DNA of 5,316 bases from Burkholderiaceae bacterium (lineage in GTDB: Bacteria > Pseudomonadota > Gammaproteobacteria > Burkholderiales > Burkholderiaceae_C). Shown in pieces: positions 1 through 5,316 of this stretch. The position numbers and the translations under genes are program-made. Numbering within the stretch: the stretch's first letter is position 1; the number at the start of each line of letters is the position of its first letter. The stretch is taken from the NCBI GenBank assembly GCA_023260355.1, contig JALQVJ010000184.1:1-5316 (forward strand). The letters run 5' to 3'. The notes beneath the pieces are model-generated. The model was given only the letters and a program-made list of their open reading frames with translations. It made no database searches and was not told the origin of the DNA.

Positions 1-147
1 GCCTGAGTCGAGGGCTGTCCGCCCTGAGGGGCCACCGTTGAATACTGACCCGCCTGCTTCATCGCCTGTCCTCTGGCGGTTTCCGTGCCGTACAACTTGG
101 TGACGTACTTCCTGATTTTGTTCAGGTTGGCAAGTTGATCCTCCATC
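1..147 (-). other. Unrecognised sequence beyond the ligase junction
   Basis: This segment lies past the point where ligase similarity ends. In the ligase frame it encodes a Gly/Gln/Arg-rich string typical of out-of-frame reading. One of the other two minus-strand frames (ATG at 144-146) is also open to base 1 and looks more protein-like: it begins MEDQLANLNKIRKYV, continues with KLYGTETARGQAMKQ and ends in a Gln/Gly/Ser/Thr-rich stretch. The third frame hits a stop almost at once. I do not recognise this peptide; it lacks the HPAV-type segment that follows A8 in ligases. No terminal inverted repeat or transposase signature is visible at the boundary. It may be a foreign joined sequence or contig-end chimera. 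No good ribosome binding site precedes the ATG. Confidence 0.4.
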
Positions 148-1389
148 GGCAGGGTAGATGTTTTCTCCGCCTGAGATGATCATGTCTTTGTTGCGGCCCA
201 CTACCGTGAGCCGTCCGGTGGATTCGATCATGCCCAGATCACCGCTGCGGAACCAGCCATCTTCGAGCCCGACACCGATTTGCCCTGAGGCATTCCAATA
301 CCCCGCCATCAGGTTGTCCGCTTGGATGGCAATTTCACCAACCAGCCCCTGTGGCACAGGATTGCCGTGTTCATCCAATAATTGAAGAGTGGCATTGGGA
401 TGTGCCTTGCCAGCGCTGCCTACACACGCCATGGCCTCATGAAGCTTGAGTGCGATAGAGACCGGCCCCGTTTCGGTGGTGCCATACACCTGGCCGACGG
501 GCACACCGCGCGCATGAAATGCCTCGATAAAAGCGCGCGGAACGACCGATGACCCCGTCATGATGCCTCGCAGAGAGGAAAGATCCGCGCAGGCCCACGA
601 AGGGTGTTCGATGACAGCGCGCAAGGTGGCTGGCACCAAAAGAGACAGCGTGGGACGTGACGCCTCTACCTCGTGCAGCCAAAGTGAAGGATCAAACCGG
701 GCATGCAAGATCACAGAGGCGCCAGCAAGCCACGCAGGCAAGGTTTGGATGCAAAGGCCTCCGACATGAAACATCGGGAGCGTGGACAGGACAACATCAT
801 CGGGGCTGAAATCATGGGCCCAATGGCTGGCCGACGCATTGTTCATGAGCGCTTGTTGCGTGTGAACTGCGCCCTTGGCGCGGCCAGTTGTTCCTGACGT
901 GTAGACCAGCAGGAGCGGGTCATTAGCACGGCCTTTGAGTGGCTCGCTTTCAAGGTCTAGGCGCGTGGACTCAAGCAAACAGGCCATCAACACAACGTTT
1001 GATGCCTCGACTCCCAATTGCTGCGCCACACTGAGGTGCAAGTCATCTGTCACCAAGAGCTTGGGTTGGGCGTCGGCAATGACCTGCTGCAACTCAGGGG
1101 TCGCCAGTCGGAAATTGAGCGGAACCCATATGGCCCCGATGCGAGCGCAGGCGATCAACGCAGCCAATTGCGTCACATGGTTCAAGCTCAGCCACGCCAG
1201 TCTGTCGCCGTGTTTGAGGCCTGCTGCACTCAAGTGCGCCGTGATCTGTTCGATCATTGCCCACATTTGCTCGGGGCTGAACGTGGAGCGGGTTTGGATG
1301 TCTTGGAACGAGATGCAGGGCTTGTCCGTCTGGGCACTCGCTAGCGCCCGAATGCGAGCCGCGAGGGGACTGGTTTCACTCTGGTTCAT
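1..1389 (-). CDS. AMP-forming acyl-CoA ligase, 3' part aberrant and running off the left edge
   Basis: ANL-superfamily enzyme that activates a carboxylic acid with ATP and CoA through an acyl-adenylate; the substrate cannot be told from sequence. From the ATG at 1387-1389 the frame is open for 463 codons to base 1. The adenylation core is clear: P-loop YTSGTTGRAKG (residues 163-173), YGTTETG (302-308), SGDLG with the ribose-binding Asp (382-386) and the hinge/A8 stretch GRNKDMIISGGENIYP (398-413). Family resemblance then ends abruptly after residue 414 (base 148). The next 49 residues are Gly/Gln/Arg-rich and unlike a ligase. Members usually have about 500 residues, so nearly all of the C-terminal subdomain, including the catalytic A10 lysine, is missing. 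The ATG lies 12 bases after the dehydrogenase stop, and an in-frame TGA just upstream excludes an earlier start. It is the fourth gene of the operon. If the junction is real the product is probably inactive in thioester formation; if it is an assembly artefact the native gene is intact. Confidence 0.88.
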   Translation of the reverse strand, partial: MNQSETSPLAARIRALASAQTDKPCISFQDIQTRSTFSPEQMWAMIEQITAHLSAAGLKHGDRLAWLSLNHVTQLAALIACARIGAIWVPLNFRLATPELQQVIADAQPKLLVTDDLHLSVAQQLGVEASNVVLMACLLESTRLDLESEPLKGRANDPLLLVYTSGTTGRAKGAVHTQQALMNNASASHWAHDFSPDDVVLSTLPMFHVGGLCIQTLPAWLAGASVILHARFDPSLWLHEVEASRPTLSLLVPATLRAVIEHPSWACADLSSLRGIMTGSSVVPRAFIEAFHARGVPVGQVYGTTETGPVSIALKLHEAMACVGSAGKAHPNATLQLLDEHGNPVPQGLVGEIAIQADNLMAGYWNASGQIGVGLEDGWFRSGDLGMIESTGRLTVVGRNKDMIISGGENIYPADGGSTCQPEQNQEVRHQVVRHGNRQRTGDEAGGSVFNGGPSGRTALDSG

Positions 1390-1401
1390 GATGCCAAGCG
1401 A

Positions 1402-2649
1402 TCAGTCATCGGTTTCTCCGGCTTCGTAAAGTGCCTCTCGCCCAATGCGATCCATGCAGAGTTCAGCAGTCCAAGGCAACATCAATGAGCCGCATCGGGC
1501 GTCACGATAGAGGCGCTCAAGGGGCAGGCTCTTGAGCATCGACTGTCCGCCACAGGTCCGGATGGCGAGGCGTGCGATGTCTTGCGCATTCTCCATGATG
1601 GTGTACTGCGTTGCGTACGCGCGCAGGCGTGTGGACTTGGACGTGTCCACTTTGGCATCGCTGATCGCTCGCAGGAACATGTTCCGTGTTTGCTCTAGCT
1701 TCACAAACATCTCAGCAACAGCGATCTGCTTGGTCGCAAATTGGCGCCGCTTCACTGGCCCTGTTCCCGCAATCTCTCCGCGCAGATAAGCGACAGTGAA
1801 GTCATATGCCGCTTGCGCGATTCCCATATACGTGGGCGCGAGCGTCATGAACATATGGGGCCAGCGACTTGCCGCTTGGAAGTACAGGCCCTGGGGCATC
1901 AGCGCAGCATCGTCAGGTACGAACACGTCTTCAAAAATCAATGTGCGAGAGACCGTGGCGCGCATGCCCAAGGGGTCCCATGGGCCCTCCACCCGCACCC
2001 CCTTGGCGTTGCGCGGTACCGCCAGATAGAGCGTGTCGCGGCGGGAGAGTTGCGCGTCGGTCTTTTTTTCTGTGCACAAGACGCCGAAATAATCAGCTGC
2101 ATCGGATAGGGACGCAAAGATCTTCTTGCCAGACACTTGCCAGCCACCATCCACCTTCACCGCTGTGGTGCCGAACGGCGCCGCGCCCGCAGCCGCCGCA
2201 CCGCCTTCGGAAAATGGCTGTGCGTATATCGCGCCATCTTTCACAACGCGGTCGAAATGGATCGCTTGGCGCAGTCGATGTTCAGCGCGCTGCTCTGCTG
2301 ACATCTCGAGGTCTTCGGATAGCAGACCACTCCAGAGAGTGGTGCAGACATGCATGTTGAAAGTCAGTGCTGTTGCGCCGCAGTAGCGTCCGATCTCTGC
2401 AGAGACCATGGCATACGTCGCGTAATCCGCGCCCCGCCCGCCATGCGACTCTGGCACACAGAGTCCCAGCAGATTTGCGTCTCGCAAATCGGCGTAATTG
2501 GCGAATGGAAACTTGGCTTCCCTGTCCAATTCGGCTGCGCGCGGTACAAATTTCTCGGACCCGAGGCGTCTGGCGATCGCCATCAATTCAGCTTGCTTTG
2601 GGGTCAAGGGGAAGTCATCGCCACAAATGGGCATGTGTTGCTCACTCAT
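1402..2649 (-). CDS. Acyl-CoA dehydrogenase superfamily flavoprotein, atypical active site
   Basis: This 415-residue protein has the three-part acyl-CoA dehydrogenase fold: a helical N-terminal domain (about 15-130, with LGLCVPESHGGRGADY at 61-76), a beta middle domain (about 141-245, with GWQVSGKKIFAS at 169-180 and DPLGMRAT at 225-232) and a helical C-terminal domain (about 260-405, with the flavin-contact region CGGQSMLKSLPLERLYRDAR at 366-385). Classical members oxidise an acyl-CoA at the alpha-beta bond and pass electrons to ETF. Two things are unusual. The position of the usual catalytic glutamate, ten residues after the Tyr of YRDAR, is Leu391 within SLMLPWTAE, and the alternative isovaleryl-CoA-type position near Arg262-Trp263 is also not Glu. 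The TEPxAGSD-like motif is replaced by an Ala/Gly-rich loop (PFSEGGAAAAGAAPFG, 145-160). It could be a divergent dehydrogenase or a flavin monooxygenase-like relative. The start overlaps the hydrolase stop by 8 bases, suggesting translational coupling, with AGAGGA 11 bases upstream. A second in-frame ATG at codon 6 is possible. Confidence 0.93.
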   Translation of the reverse strand: MSEQHMPICGDDFPLTPKQAELMAIARRLGSEKFVPRAAELDREAKFPFANYADLRDANLLGLCVPESHGGRGADYATYAMVSAEIGRYCGATALTFNMHVCTTLWSGLLSEDLEMSAEQRAEHRLRQAIHFDRVVKDGAIYAQPFSEGGAAAAGAAPFGTTAVKVDGGWQVSGKKIFASLSDAADYFGVLCTEKKTDAQLSRRDTLYLAVPRNAKGVRVEGPWDPLGMRATVSRTLIFEDVFVPDDAALMPQGLYFQAASRWPHMFMTLAPTYMGIAQAAYDFTVAYLRGEIAGTGPVKRRQFATKQIAVAEMFVKLEQTRNMFLRAISDAKVDTSKSTRLRAYATQYTIMENAQDIARLAIRTCGGQSMLKSLPLERLYRDARCGSLMLPWTAELCMDRIGREALYEAGETDD

Positions 2650-3448
2650 CTTTCAATTTTTCCTCTAAGAAATTCAGGACAATTTGCGCCAATTGCTCTG
2701 GTTGCTCGAACGGCAGCAGATGATTCGCGCCGGGCAAGCAAACGTAGGATGCGGTTGAGATTTTTTCTGACATGCGCGACATCACTTGAGGTGGCGCGGT
2801 GACGTCCAACTCTGCCGCGAGACAAAGGGTTGGAATTGTGATTCGGTTCAAAGCGCCTCGCTGGTCGAACAGCACGAGTGCATTCAGTGCGTCGCGATAG
2901 GCCTCGGGCGCAATCGACCCCATAGAATCCACGGCAGCTTGTCGAACCTCACTGCTGGCCAAAGGTGTCAGCATTGAGGGCACGAGCTTTTGTGCGATTT
3001 GCAACAAGGTTTCACCGCGTTCAAGTGGGGCGAGCCGCTGGCTGAGAAACCGCTGTTGAAACTCACCCGTCCCATTGCCAAACGCGGCGGTTGTGGCGAT
3101 CAAGACTTGTGCGCGAACGCCAACGCCGCTGTCCGCCATGTACTGTTGTGCGACCATGCCACCCATGCTGTGCCCAATCAACACGGAGCTATTGATGTGG
3201 GCTGCTTCGAGCATGTCGCCCAGTGCACGGGCCAAATGCGCGAAGTCATAGGGCTTCACGGAGGGGCTATCACCGTAGCCAGGCATGTCCCAAGCCAAAC
3301 AGTGCCAACCGTTTGATGCGCATCGCTGCATGACCCCGTCCCAGCCGCTCGCGCGTCCGCCAATCCCGTGTAGAAACACCAAGCTGGGCTTGCCCGCAAC
3401 TTTTTTGCCGATCTCGAGATATCGGGGCGCGACGGCAGGCGTGCTCAT
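2642..3448 (-). CDS. Alpha/beta hydrolase, possible deformylase-like step after ring cleavage
   Basis: A 268-residue alpha/beta-hydrolase-fold enzyme with a complete apparent triad: oxyanion-hole segment FLHGIGG (25-31), nucleophile elbow GHSMGG with Ser94 (92-97), Asp215 in AELDVTAPP, and His243 in GANHLLPF. A lid region lies around 125-190. There is no signal peptide, so it is probably cytoplasmic. The ATG at 3446-3448 forms an ATGA overlap with the dioxygenase stop and is preferred over an ATG nine codons upstream (3473-3475) that lies inside that gene. Adjacency to a NicX-like dioxygenase suggests it processes the ring-opened product, as N-formylmaleamate deformylase (NicD) does in nicotinate degradation. 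From memory, NicD uses an Asp earlier in the chain, whereas here Asp215 is at the canonical late position, so equivalence to NicD is uncertain. Other options include a C-C bond or ester/lactone hydrolase. The fold call is firm; the substrate is inferred from context only. Confidence 0.93.
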   Translation of the reverse strand: MSTPAVAPRYLEIGKKVAGKPSLVFLHGIGGRASGWDGVMQRCASNGWHCLAWDMPGYGDSPSVKPYDFAHLARALGDMLEAAHINSSVLIGHSMGGMVAQQYMADSGVGVRAQVLIATTAAFGNGTGEFQQRFLSQRLAPLERGETLLQIAQKLVPSMLTPLASSEVRQAAVDSMGSIAPEAYRDALNALVLFDQRGALNRITIPTLCLAAELDVTAPPQVMSRMSEKISTASYVCLPGANHLLPFEQPEQLAQIVLNFLEEKLKDE

Positions 3449-4527
3449 GGCTTGGGCTCGAGCAAATCCCAGCACACTTCACCGCCTTGGACCACGGCAG
3501 TTGAATCCAGAGTGATGGTGCACCCACGCATGGGCAAATCGAAGTGTCCCAGCGTGTGTCGCCCGGCCACTTCGTTGGCGCCTGTTGAGTAGAGGAAATT
3601 GCCTGCAAACGCGCGAAGCTCTGTCCCGTTGCAGTCGCGCTTGTCATAAAACGCCATGGCATCCCAACGCGCGGCTGGGTTGAGCCCGAAACCGACATGC
3701 GACGTTGCATAACAGGCGCGGTGTCCCTCGAGGTCTTCCCAGGCCTTCCAATAAGACCGCATCATTTGGGCGTCTGTGCCAGAGCCTTCGATATCGACAA
3801 CGCTGTCGTTTTCGATGTGCAACACAACAGCCGTGTTCAGGTAACTCTTGAAGGTCAGGTTCACATCGCCCGGAGCCATCACGATTCGCCCGTTGACGCA
3901 TCCCGCGGCAGGGAAAGCCAAAGCCAAGCCGCCGGGCCAGTGCGACACCATGCCTGGCTTGTTCGCATAGCCCCACACACCGCCCACCACCGCCTGCGCA
4001 AGATCGATGCGCAAATCGGTCCCGTGAGGCGAACTGACGTGCATGTGTCGGCTGGACTTGACCATCTTCATGGCAAGTCGCACTTGGCCCTCGGTCCCTT
4101 TGGCCGCCACCGTTCGCTCCAATATCTCCGGGTGCTCGTTGGAGATCATCAGTAGGCGGGGACGATTCTCCCCAACCCCTTTCATGATTTTGGGCAATTC
4201 AGGCGCGTGCAGCAGACCTTCCACGGTGCAATCGGCAATGAACTGCGCATGCGCCAATGCTTGAATGACGGCGTCTAGTCCCTGAATCGCATCGCTGGCG
4301 CCAGTTGAGCGCACCGGGATGGCGTTTTTGATGGGAGGCGTCGTGAGATTCAACTCGACCACATGGGCACCCAATCGCTCTAATGCGAGGCGGGCCAACT
4401 CGACGTTGACTCTGCGAGATTGGGTTTCACTGAGAATGATGGCGGTTTCGCCCGGCTGTACCTGGCATTGGTGAAACGTTTCACAAAATGACTCAATCCA
4501 TTTGTGTTCGATGCGCTCAATCAGCAT
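3445..4527 (-). CDS. 2,5-dihydroxypyridine 5,6-dioxygenase (NicX) family protein
   Basis: A 360-residue protein of the NicX / M29 aminopeptidase-like family. NicX is a mononuclear iron enzyme that opens 2,5-dihydroxypyridine to N-formylmaleamate. The conserved C-terminal half is clear: GYANKPGMVSHWPGG (186-200), SHVGFGLNPAARWDAM (276-291), LRAFAGNFLYSTGANE (304-319) and GHFDLPMRGC (327-336). His277, His328 and Asp330 match, in order and spacing, the 2-His-1-carboxylate iron ligands reported for NicX. The N-terminal half (1-150) is an alpha/beta domain. The chosen ATG (4525-4527) gives a family-like length and follows GGTGG; an upstream in-frame ATG at 4579-4581 would add 18 residues of unlikely sequence. 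It is the first gene of the leftward operon and overlaps the hydrolase by ATGA. Specificity for 2,5-dihydroxypyridine is inferred, and a related hydroxylated N-heterocycle is possible. An M29 peptidase role is less likely given the motif match and context. Confidence 0.85.
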   Translation of the reverse strand: MLIERIEHKWIESFCETFHQCQVQPGETAIILSETQSRRVNVELARLALERLGAHVVELNLTTPPIKNAIPVRSTGASDAIQGLDAVIQALAHAQFIADCTVEGLLHAPELPKIMKGVGENRPRLLMISNEHPEILERTVAAKGTEGQVRLAMKMVKSSRHMHVSSPHGTDLRIDLAQAVVGGVWGYANKPGMVSHWPGGLALAFPAAGCVNGRIVMAPGDVNLTFKSYLNTAVVLHIENDSVVDIEGSGTDAQMMRSYWKAWEDLEGHRACYATSHVGFGLNPAARWDAMAFYDKRDCNGTELRAFAGNFLYSTGANEVAGRHTLGHFDLPMRGCTITLDSTAVVQGGEVCWDLLEPKP

Positions 4528-4541
4528 GATCCACCATCCTC
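4528..4541 (-). promoter_or_regulatory. Ribosome binding region deciding the dioxygenase start
   Basis: On the minus strand the bases before the ATG read GAGGATGGTGGATC. GGTGG lies three to four bases before the start and GAGG about ten bases before. Either gives some Shine-Dalgarno pairing and supports this ATG over the one 18 codons upstream. The spacing is not ideal for either, so the support is modest. Confidence 0.45.
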
Positions 4542-4620
4542 GGCAAACTTTGTAAAGCCCGATCCTTGGCGCAGAACCCACTCGTCTTTCGCTGTGTTTT
4601 GTGTTTGCGCTTGGATCGAT

Positions 4621-4649
4621 TTAGACTCAGTTTATATGAAAATTCATAT
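4621..4649 (+). promoter_or_regulatory. Candidate sigma-70 promoter for the marR-type gene
   Basis: TTAGAC (4621-4626) and TCATAT (4644-4649) are separated by 17 bases. An alternative pairing is TTGGAT (4611-4616) with TATATG (4633-4638), 16 bases apart. Both overlap the palindrome, which would permit autorepression. Neither is a strong consensus match. It implies a leader of roughly 90 bases. Confidence 0.35.
4631..4636 (-). promoter_or_regulatory. Candidate -10 element of the leftward operon
   Basis: The minus strand reads TATAAA here, inside the palindrome's left arm, about 105 bases upstream of the dioxygenase start. No convincing -35 hexamer lies 16-18 bases upstream (that region reads about ACAAGC), so the promoter may be weak or activator-assisted, or it may lie elsewhere. 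Confidence 0.3.
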
Positions 4650-4652
4650 AAA
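4631..4652. promoter_or_regulatory. Perfect 22-base palindrome, candidate MarR operator
   Basis: The arm TTTATATGAA (4631-4640) is followed by AA and then its exact reverse complement TTCATATAAA (4643-4652). An AT-rich dyad of this size between a MarR gene and its divergent target operon is the usual place and form of a MarR-dimer operator. Each arm contains TATAAA reading outward (4647-4652 on plus, 4631-4636 on minus), so a bound dimer would cover possible -10 boxes of both promoters. The symmetry is directly visible; binding by this regulator is inferred. Confidence 0.8.
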
Positions 4653-4672
4653 TTGCTTGTATTTTTTAGCCG

Positions 4673-4712
4673 CCACTTGCCGAGCAGCGTTGATGGGCAC
4701 GGTGCCAAGTGG
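4673..4712. repeat. Inverted repeats in the marR leader
   Basis: CCACTTG (4673-4679) is matched by CAAGTGG (4706-4712), 26 bases apart. Between them a short near-palindrome GGCAC-G-GTGCC occupies 4696-4706. They could form a secondary operator or a leader hairpin in the marR transcript. The arms are short and chance occurrence is possible. Confidence 0.3.
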
Positions 4713-4736
4713 GATCGTGCTTGTCCCCTTTCTTTT

Positions 4737-4741
4737 GTGAG
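4737..4741 (+). promoter_or_regulatory. Weak ribosome binding site of the marR-type gene
   Basis: GTGAG ends six bases before the ATG at 4748-4750. This spacing supports that ATG over the in-frame GTG at 4709, which would add 13 residues unlike a MarR N-terminus. Confidence 0.45.
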
Positions 4742-4747
4742 TTTCAG

Positions 4748-5224
4748 ATGGCCAAACCACCCTCAGTCCGCGATCAGCCGACAGCCACCCTTGAGTCAGG
4801 CGCAGCAAGCGCCCCCTTTGTCGACGGCTACTTGGCGTACCTGCTCGCGAGGGCCAGCCACCAGATCTCGACCGAGTTTCATGAGGAGATCAAGGCGGCA
4901 GGCCTCAGCGTCATGGAGTGGCGCGTCCTCGCTAGCTTGACCAACAGCCCCGCGTTGACGATTGGTGAGCTCTGTGATCGCTGCCTATCTCAACAACCCA
5001 CGGTGACCAAACTCATTGCGCGCATGAGGCAGCGCGGTTGGGTCACTCGCACCGATGGTCGCCAGGACCGACGCCAGACCTTTGTGGAGTTGACGCCAGA
5101 TGGCCGCGCGGTTGCCGCGCCATTGCTTGAGCTCGCGCGTGGGCACGAGCATCGCGTGCTGTCCGGGATCTCCAAATCCTCTCAAGCCAGACTCAAGGCG
5201 TTGCTCAGAGAGCTGATCTGTTGA
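4748..5224 (+). CDS. MarR-family transcriptional regulator
   Basis: A 158-residue winged helix-turn-helix protein of typical MarR length. A dimerisation helix lies at about 25-50 (FVDGYLAYLLARASHQISTE), followed by LSVMEWRVLASL (53-64), a second helix TIGELCDRCL (71-80), the recognition helix SQQPTVTKLIARM (81-93) and the wing RTDGRQDRRQTFVELTPDGR (101-120). The C-terminal helices (about 121-158) complete the dimer interface. MarR proteins in catabolic loci usually repress the adjacent operon and release DNA when they bind the substrate or an early, often CoA-linked, intermediate. Its divergent placement beside a NicX-like gene recalls NicR, the MarR-type repressor of nicotinate genes, but orthology is not shown. 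It probably also represses itself through the palindrome at 4631-4652. The inducer is unknown. Confidence 0.93.
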   Translation: MAKPPSVRDQPTATLESGAASAPFVDGYLAYLLARASHQISTEFHEEIKAAGLSVMEWRVLASLTNSPALTIGELCDRCLSQQPTVTKLIARMRQRGWVTRTDGRQDRRQTFVELTPDGRAVAAPLLELARGHEHRVLSGISKSSQARLKALLRELIC

Positions 5225-5316
5225 GTTGCTGTTGATAGGCTTTGAGCCTGAATACCCCAGGCCCGTTCCAACCAACCGTGGCCGCTGATTCCGCTCGCCA
5301 CGAGGCAAGGCGCATC
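5225..5316. other. Right-end non-coding remainder
   Basis: These 92 bases follow the marR stop. A small stem AGGCT-TTG-AGCCT (5237-5249) is present, but no T-run follows on either strand, so it is not a convincing intrinsic terminator. No start of a further gene is recognised before the window ends. Confidence 0.4.

Larger units (their letters stand above)
4528..4747. promoter_or_regulatory. Divergent intergenic control region
   Basis: These 220 bases separate the leftward operon from the rightward marR-type gene and must hold both promoters. The middle (about 4618-4668) is much richer in A/T than its flanks. It contains a perfect palindrome at 4631-4652 and a second inverted-repeat pair further right. 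No small ORF with a convincing start is seen here. Confidence 0.8.

Noticed and set aside
1..157. Insertion-sequence end disrupting the ligase
   Set aside because: No terminal inverted repeat, target duplication or transposase-like peptide is visible; too little sequence to support it.
935..1429. 164-codon open frame on the plus strand
   Set aside because: It lies antisense to the ligase, whose motifs are unmistakable; its Ser/Cys/Ala-rich composition is typical of a shadow frame.
1973..1987. Near-palindrome around CCCATGGG
   Set aside because: It lies inside the conserved DPLGM coding segment of the dehydrogenase and is explained by codon choice.
3697..4155. 152-codon open frame on the plus strand
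   Set aside because: Antisense to the conserved core of the NicX-like gene; Arg/His-rich and without recognisable motifs.
4528..4581. N-terminal extension of the dioxygenase to the ATG at 4579-4581
   Set aside because: The added residues (including CRGWW) do not look like the family N-terminus, and the inner ATG gives the usual length with a nearby GGTGG.
4709..4747. GTG start for the MarR gene at 4709
   Set aside because: The extra 13 residues are Cys/Phe-rich and unlike MarR N-termini; the ATG at 4748 has a better-spaced GTGAG.
5237..5249. Stem AGGCT-TTG-AGCCT as a terminator
   Set aside because: Only five base pairs, and no T-run follows on either strand.
4985..5308. 107-codon minus-strand frame at the right end
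   Set aside because: Almost wholly antisense to the MarR winged-helix coding region, with no recognisable domain.

Overview
The window looks like a fragment of a proteobacterial catabolic locus. GC content is moderate to high and the genes are tightly packed. Codon use and gene style resemble Betaproteobacteria (Burkholderiales), but this is an impression and not a computed assignment. The fragment may be an entire short contig.

Layout: four genes run leftward on the minus strand as one probable operon. In transcription order they are a NicX-like 2,5-dihydroxypyridine 5,6-dioxygenase family protein (start about 4527, stop 3445), an alpha/beta hydrolase (3448-2642), an acyl-CoA dehydrogenase superfamily protein (2649-1402) and an AMP-forming acyl-CoA ligase (1389 to the left edge). 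The first two genes share an ATGA overlap, the next pair overlap by 8 bases, and the last gap is 12 bases. A MarR-family regulator (4748-5224) is transcribed divergently. The 220-base divergent region holds a perfect 22-base palindrome (4631-4652). Each of its arms contains a -10-like TATAAA, one facing each way, so it is the obvious candidate operator.

Proposed function (inference): MarR regulator, metal-dependent hydroxypyridine ring-cleavage enzyme and alpha/beta hydrolase recall nicR, nicX and nicD of aerobic nicotinate degradation. There, NicX opens 2,5-dihydroxypyridine and NicD deformylates the product. Here a CoA ligase and an acyl-CoA dehydrogenase-like flavoprotein are attached in place of the usual maleamate amidase and maleate isomerase genes. 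This points to a N-heteroaromatic (or related ring) pathway that also uses a CoA-activated intermediate. The dehydrogenase-like protein lacks a glutamate at both usual catalytic-base positions, so it may not be an ordinary dehydrogenase.

Oddities: the CoA ligase matches its family well for 414 residues, up to the end of the A8 motif (GGENIYP), and then stops looking like a ligase at about position 147, although its frame stays open to the window edge. The last ~147 bases read more like protein in a different minus-strand frame. This is either a genuine rearrangement or an assembly chimera at a contig end. No RNA genes, CRISPR arrays or recognisable insertion sequences were seen.
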